A stretch of DNA of 9,346 nucleotides. It comes from an uncultured Oscillospiraceae bacterium (lineage in GTDB: Bacteria; Bacillota; Clostridia; Oscillospirales; Oscillospiraceae). Made by a program: the position numbers and the translations under genes. Below, piece by piece: positions 5,670-9,346 of this stretch (its first letter is position 1; each line of letters opens with the position of its first letter). Below the pieces are notes generated by a model. It saw only the letters and a list, made by a program, of their open reading frames with translations, searched no databases and was not told the DNA's origin. The stretch is from positions 1 through 9,346 of the forward strand of contig CAKTKV010000055.1 of the NCBI GenBank assembly GCA_934572355.1, read 5' to 3'.

Positions 5670-7364
5670 TCATTTACCTACATTTATTATCTTGCGCATC
5701 GGTTCGGGCGCGATCTTTACGACCTTTCTGTCGTATGTCAGCAGGCCGTTGAGCTCGTCCTCAACGTCGCTAAGCTGCGTATACACTGCCGCCGAGAGTC
5801 CCTGCAGCTTTGCCGGGCCGATCTCCGTCTGATAAAGATCCTCAAGCGCCGCCTCAAGCTGGAACGGCATCTCGAACTTCTTATATCCGAAGTATTTATT
5901 ATTGTAGCAGTGCCCCGGCACCTGATGGCTGTACCCTCCGAACTCGCTGAGCAGCACCGCGCGGCCCTTTTTGTCAGGCTTAAAGTGGTACTTTTTAAAG
6001 TACACATGCAGGCTCTGCACATTGCCGATGCCCTGATCGTGCCAGCCGGAGGCGTGGTCGATAACGCGGGTCTTGTCCATGGAGCGGACAAAGTCGTACA
6101 TCTTTCTTGCGTCGAACTGACCCCAGCCCTCGTTGAAGATGACCCACACGCAGATACACGGACAGTTGTACAGATGGTTCACCAGTTCGCCGAGCTCCGA
6201 CTTGAACTGTGCGCGCCCCTCGCTGTCGCTCCGGGCAAAGAGCGCATGCGTCGAGTCGTTCAGATGTATGCCCGTCACGAGCGGCGCGGATATTATGACC
6301 GGATTATAGCGCCGACCGCCGTTCGGCATATCCTGCCAGACGAGCATACCGAGCCTGTCACAATGGTAGTACCATCGCAGCGGCTCGACCTTGATATGCT
6401 TGCGCAGCATATTGAAGCCCATCGCCTTGGCGGTGCTGATATCGTAGATAAGCGCCTCATCCGTCGGTGCGGTATAGAGTCCGTCAGGCCAATAGCCCTG
6501 ATCGAGCAGACCGTTCTGGAAGTACGGCTCGTTATTCAGAAACAGGCGCGGCACTCCGTTTTTATCCTTTGCGACGGCTATCTTGCGCATGGCAAAATAG
6601 CTGAACACCTCGTCCTCGCCGCAGCTTACGCTGAAGCCGTAGAGCTTCGGGTTCTCCGGGCACCAAGGCTCAAATTCCAGCACGGGGATCTCCGCCGGGA
6701 GCGGATAGTCCTGCCCGTCAAAATGCGCGTATGCCTGCTCGTCTCCCCTGACGTCGGCCTCGACCGTGACCGTTGCCTTGTCAATATCCGGGGTGATGCG
6801 CAGCGAGCGAATATACGTCTCCGGTACGGCTTCGAGCCACACCGTCTGCCATATACCGCTCTGCGGAGTGTACCATATTCCGCCGCGCTTCGAGCTCTGC
6901 TTGCCGCGGGACTGAAAGCTTCTGTCGGTATCATCGGTCACTCTGACGGTGATCTGGGCATAGCCGTCCTCAACAGCGTCGGTGATATCCGCCTCAAAGG
7001 GCAGATAGCCGCCGGTATGCCGCGCGACCTGCGTGGAGTTCACCCACACCGCCGCGCACTGGTCAACTGCGCCGAAGTGCAGCAGCAGGCGCTTGCCGGA
7101 AAACTCCGCCGGTATCTCGACCTCTCTGCAATACCACAGGTACTCCCCGCTTTTCAGCACTCTGCCTACTCCGGACAGCTCCGTCTCCGGTGAGAACGGA
7201 ACGGTTATCTCGCCGTCATACTCGGCCGGTCTCCTGCTGCTGTCCGTAAAGGCATAGAGCCACGGGCCGTTCAGGTTCAGCCAGCTGCGCCGTGCCATCT
7301 GCGGGCGCGGGTATTCGGGAAGCGGAGCGTTGATATCAACGCTGTCTGTCCAAGGGGTCTTCAT
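5670..7364 (-). CDS. Short cytoplasmic glycoside hydrolase of family GH2
   Basis: A 564-residue retaining glycosidase of the GH2 fold. Domains seen: N-terminal sugar-binding beta-sandwich (about 15-180) with PEYPRPQMARRSWLNLNG and QTVWLEAV, a short Ig-like domain (about 181-265), then the catalytic TIM barrel (about 270-564). In the barrel I see MGFNMLRKHIKVEPLRWYYH (315-334), LVWQDMPNGG (341-350), the acid/base Glu412 in IFNEGWGQF and the candidate nucleophile Glu474 in LLSEFGGYS. It lacks the C-terminal domains of LacZ-type enzymes (about 1000 residues). There is no signal peptide, so it acts inside the cell on imported oligosaccharides or glycosides. Specificity (beta-galactosidase, beta-glucuronidase, arabinosidase or other) cannot be decided. 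ATG lies 1 nt after the ybaB stop and no ribosome-binding site is seen before it, suggesting translation by reinitiation. It stands where recR usually follows ybaB. Confidence 0.92.
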   Translation of the reverse strand: MKTPWTDSVDINAPLPEYPRPQMARRSWLNLNGPWLYAFTDSSRRPAEYDGEITVPFSPETELSGVGRVLKSGEYLWYCREVEIPAEFSGKRLLLHFGAVDQCAAVWVNSTQVARHTGGYLPFEADITDAVEDGYAQITVRVTDDTDRSFQSRGKQSSKRGGIWYTPQSGIWQTVWLEAVPETYIRSLRITPDIDKATVTVEADVRGDEQAYAHFDGQDYPLPAEIPVLEFEPWCPENPKLYGFSVSCGEDEVFSYFAMRKIAVAKDKNGVPRLFLNNEPYFQNGLLDQGYWPDGLYTAPTDEALIYDISTAKAMGFNMLRKHIKVEPLRWYYHCDRLGMLVWQDMPNGGRRYNPVIISAPLVTGIHLNDSTHALFARSDSEGRAQFKSELGELVNHLYNCPCICVWVIFNEGWGQFDARKMYDFVRSMDKTRVIDHASGWHDQGIGNVQSLHVYFKKYHFKPDKKGRAVLLSEFGGYSHQVPGHCYNNKYFGYKKFEMPFQLEAALEDLYQTEIGPAKLQGLSAAVYTQLSDVEDELNGLLTYDRKVVKIAPEPMRKIINVGK

Positions 7365-7365
7365 T

Positions 7366-7716
7366 TCAGAACAGGCCGGGGAAGCCGCCCATGCCGCCCT
7401 GAAGCTTGCTCATGGCCTTGTTGGTCTCGTCGTCGGCAAGCTTGATAGCGCCGTTGACCGCCGCAAGGATGAGATCCTGGAGCATTTCAACATCGTCGCT
7501 GTCGACAACATCAGGGCTTATTTCTATGCTATGGAGCTGGCGGGTGCCGATCATCGTCGCCTTTACTGCGCCGCCGCCTGCCGTGAACTCAAACTCCTTG
7601 GTCTCAAGCTCCTGCTGCATTTTCAGGAAATCCTGCTGCATCTTCTGAGCCTGTCTCATCATGTTCATCTGGTTGCCGCCGCCGGGATATCCGCCGCGAA
7701 ATCCGCCTTTTGCCAT
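7366..7716 (-). CDS. ybaB: Nucleoid-associated protein, YbaB/EbfC family
   Basis: A complete 116-residue protein. YbaB/EbfC proteins are small dimeric DNA-binding proteins that coat the nucleoid; the gene is commonly cotranscribed with dnaX and recR (family knowledge). Sequence evidence: a Gly/Met/Gln-rich N-terminus (about 1-20), a first helix rich in Met and Gln (QMNMMRQAQKMQQDFLKMQ, about 16-34), the core FTAGGGAVKATMIGTRQL with the usual GGG-V-K/A-T pattern, DVVDSDDVEMLQDLI followed by AAVNGAIKLADDE, and a Gly-rich tail with GGMGGFPG. Start: GGAGG at 7724-7728, 7 nt before ATG. It follows dnaX by 43 nt of very AT-rich sequence with a TATAAT-like string (7751-7756) but no matching -35 box, so I take it as part of the dnaX operon. 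Its stop is 1 nt from the GH2 start. Confidence 0.95.
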   Translation of the reverse strand: MAKGGFRGGYPGGGNQMNMMRQAQKMQQDFLKMQQELETKEFEFTAGGGAVKATMIGTRQLHSIEISPDVVDSDDVEMLQDLILAAVNGAIKLADDETNKAMSKLQGGMGGFPGLF

Positions 7717-7759
7717 TTTTTATCCTCCGTTTTTATTATTTTACTATATTATTATATGC

Positions 7760-9346
7760 TTATATGAATTTTACTTCCTTGAACTGCTTCAACTCGTCTA
7801 AACTGCGCTGCGGGCGCGGCTCGTCGTGAAGCTCCGAGAGCAGGGCGTGTATCTCCTTCCCCGCGAGCGCCGTTGCCGCTTCCGAGAACTTTGCAAGCAC
7901 ATCCTGTCTGTTGAAGCGCCCGTAAAGAAAGCCGGGAACGACCTCTATACGCAGTGTTCCATTTTCTATCTTCCCTCTGACAGAAGCGCTGTCGTCCAGT
8001 CTCAGCTTTATATCCATCGGGAGCGAACCTGCGACCTTTGCGCAGATATCCTTCCATGTGGGCTCCCCTGCCGGCGCATCCGCTTTGGGCTGGACTTCCG
8101 ATCCTCTCTTCGGCTCAAGCTCTGTTCTGCCGCCGCGCTGAAGGAAACAGTCCTCGGGCTGCTCCTCCATAAACATCTCAGGATCAAGGTCATCCTCTTC
8201 CGGGATGTATGCCTCTTCTCTCCGTCGCGGTGGCTCCGGCTCATAGTATTCCGGTTCCTCTTCGGCAGGCGTGGGTGCCGGGCGCGTAGTCTCCCGCACA
8301 GGGGCAAAGCTCCCGCTGCTCATTTGCAGTTCCAGCCGTGATATCCTTGCCCGAAGCTCCGCTATGCTCTCGCCCATGGTGTTATCGCACAGGGAGACAA
8401 GGCACAGCTCCGCTGTCGTCTTGGGGCTGGTGCTCTCGCGCATGGACGCGGTGTACTTCTGCACGGTCTCCATCGCGCAGATTATTTCTTCGGTCGTCAT
8501 ACGGCCTGAGAGTTCGCCGAGCGTCGCATCGTCATAGCCGCCTGATATAAGGCTGCGCGCGCCCTTGGGGGCAACATGCGTCATAAGCGTGTCACGCAGC
8601 AGACCGGACAGCTCCGTCAGGAGCGTGGCCGGATCCTTGCCGTCCATCCACATGGAGTTGAAGTCCCGCAGCGTTTTGTCGGTATCGTGATCCAATATGC
8701 CACTCATAAGCTGCGCCGTGCGCCGGTTGCCGGCAAGCCCCATCGCGCTGTAAACGGCCTCAAGGTCTATCGTCTCGCTGGCCGAGCACTGGTCGAGCAG
8801 GCTAAGCGCGTCACGCACACCGCCGTCGGCAAGTCTGGCGATGAGCTCCGCCGCCTCATGGCTGAGCTTGAAGCTCTCCTGCTTTGCGATGTATTCGAGG
8901 TACTCGGCAATATCCGGAGTGTCGATACGCCGGAAGCTGTGCCGCTGGCAGCGCGAAAGTATCGTCGCCGGGACCTTTTGCAGCTCCGTCGTCGCGAGGA
9001 TGAACATCAGATGCTCCGGCGGCTCCTCAAGAATTTTCAGCAGCGCATTGAACGCCGAGGCCGACAGCATGTGGACTTCGTCGATAATATACACTCTCTT
9101 GCGCACGGAGGCCGGGGTAAACACCGCTTCCTCCCTGAGCGCGCGCACATTGTCAACGCCGTTATTGGACGCCGCGTCGAGCTCCACAACATCGAGCACC
9201 GAACCGTCGCTTATCCCGCGGCAGGCGGGGCACACTCCGCAGGGGTTGCCGTCCACCGGATGCTCGCAGTTGACAGCCTTGGCAAGTATTCTCGCACAGG
9301 TCGTCTTGCCGGTGCCGCGCGTGCCGATGAAGAGATAGGCATGAGA
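7760..9346 (-). CDS. dnaX: DNA polymerase III subunits gamma/tau (clamp-loader ATPase), N-terminus cut off by the window
   Basis: An open frame of 528 residues that enters at the window edge; by comparison with the family about 37 N-terminal residues are missing. The protein is the AAA+ motor of the clamp loader, opening the beta clamp at replication forks. In fragment numbering: SHAYLF (1-6), Walker A GTRGTGKTT (8-16), zinc-binding cysteines 27, 36, 39 and 42, LDAASNNGVD (56-65), Walker B YIIDEVHML (86-94), sensor 1 ILATTE (116-121), the SRC arginine finger Arg132, and sensor 2 GGVRDALSLLDQ (175-186). The lid and collar domain runs to about 320. After that comes a Pro/Glu-rich acidic linker (about 350-400) and a tau-like C-terminal domain (about 428-528). 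I find no A-rich slippery run, so no programmed frameshift to a separate gamma form is indicated. The first gene of the dnaX-ybaB unit in this window. Confidence 0.96.
   Translation of the reverse strand, partial: SHAYLFIGTRGTGKTTCARILAKAVNCEHPVDGNPCGVCPACRGISDGSVLDVVELDAASNNGVDNVRALREEAVFTPASVRKRVYIIDEVHMLSASAFNALLKILEEPPEHLMFILATTELQKVPATILSRCQRHSFRRIDTPDIAEYLEYIAKQESFKLSHEAAELIARLADGGVRDALSLLDQCSASETIDLEAVYSAMGLAGNRRTAQLMSGILDHDTDKTLRDFNSMWMDGKDPATLLTELSGLLRDTLMTHVAPKGARSLISGGYDDATLGELSGRMTTEEIICAMETVQKYTASMRESTSPKTTAELCLVSLCDNTMGESIAELRARISRLELQMSSGSFAPVRETTRPAPTPAEEEPEYYEPEPPRRREEAYIPEEDDLDPEMFMEEQPEDCFLQRGGRTELEPKRGSEVQPKADAPAGEPTWKDICAKVAGSLPMDIKLRLDDSASVRGKIENGTLRIEVVPGFLYGRFNRQDVLAKFSEAATALAGKEIHALLSELHDEPRPQRSLDELKQFKEVKFI

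Noticed and set aside
7751..7756. TATAAT string between dnaX and ybaB as a ybaB promoter
   Set aside because: No -35 like sequence is found at 16-18 nt; the spacer is AT-rich enough to give such a string by chance.
7760..9346. Programmed ribosomal frameshift in dnaX producing a separate gamma subunit
   Set aside because: I see no A-rich slippery heptamer or longer A run in the coding strand of the visible part, and the frame continues intact through a tau-like C-terminal domain.

Overview
The window reads as an ordinary chromosomal segment of a moderately GC-rich Gram-positive-type bacterium, most likely a gut Clostridia member (Oscillospiraceae-like; inferred). The reasons are strong GGAGG ribosome-binding sites at a constant 7-8 nt spacing, sigma-A type promoters, long hairpin terminators, a hom-lysC-asd gene order, a DnaX with a four-cysteine zinc motif, and a YdaE-type lyxose isomerase. 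Every gene I can support lies on the minus strand, so transcription runs from high to low coordinates. No tRNA, rRNA, CRISPR, insertion sequence or phage gene is visible.

Reading in the direction of transcription there are three blocks. Block 1 (9346 to 4781) is dnaX (5' end cut off by the window), ybaB/ebfC, a short cytoplasmic GH2 glycoside hydrolase that starts 1 nt after ybaB, a strong terminator, and a small radical SAM protein whose ribosome-binding site abuts that terminator. The usual dnaX-ybaB partner recR is not here; the hydrolase occupies its place.

Block 2 (4667 to 1034) is a compact operon for the common aspartate pathway: a promoter, homoserine dehydrogenase, aspartate kinase and aspartate-semialdehyde dehydrogenase, with 2 and 12 nt gaps, closed by a 16-bp terminator. 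Together these convert aspartate to aspartyl phosphate (lysC), then aspartate semialdehyde (asd), then homoserine (hom), feeding lysine, threonine and methionine synthesis.

Block 3 (986 to 1) is a sugar unit: a near-consensus promoter, D-lyxose ketol-isomerase and, 3 nt later, an aldose 1-epimerase-like gene that runs off the window. It would interconvert sugar anomers and aldose/ketose forms.

I did not find a convincing new system. The points most worth a second look are the hydrolase in the recR position without its own ribosome-binding site, the terminator fused to the leader of the orphan radical SAM gene, and the short, possibly degenerate regulatory tail of homoserine dehydrogenase.
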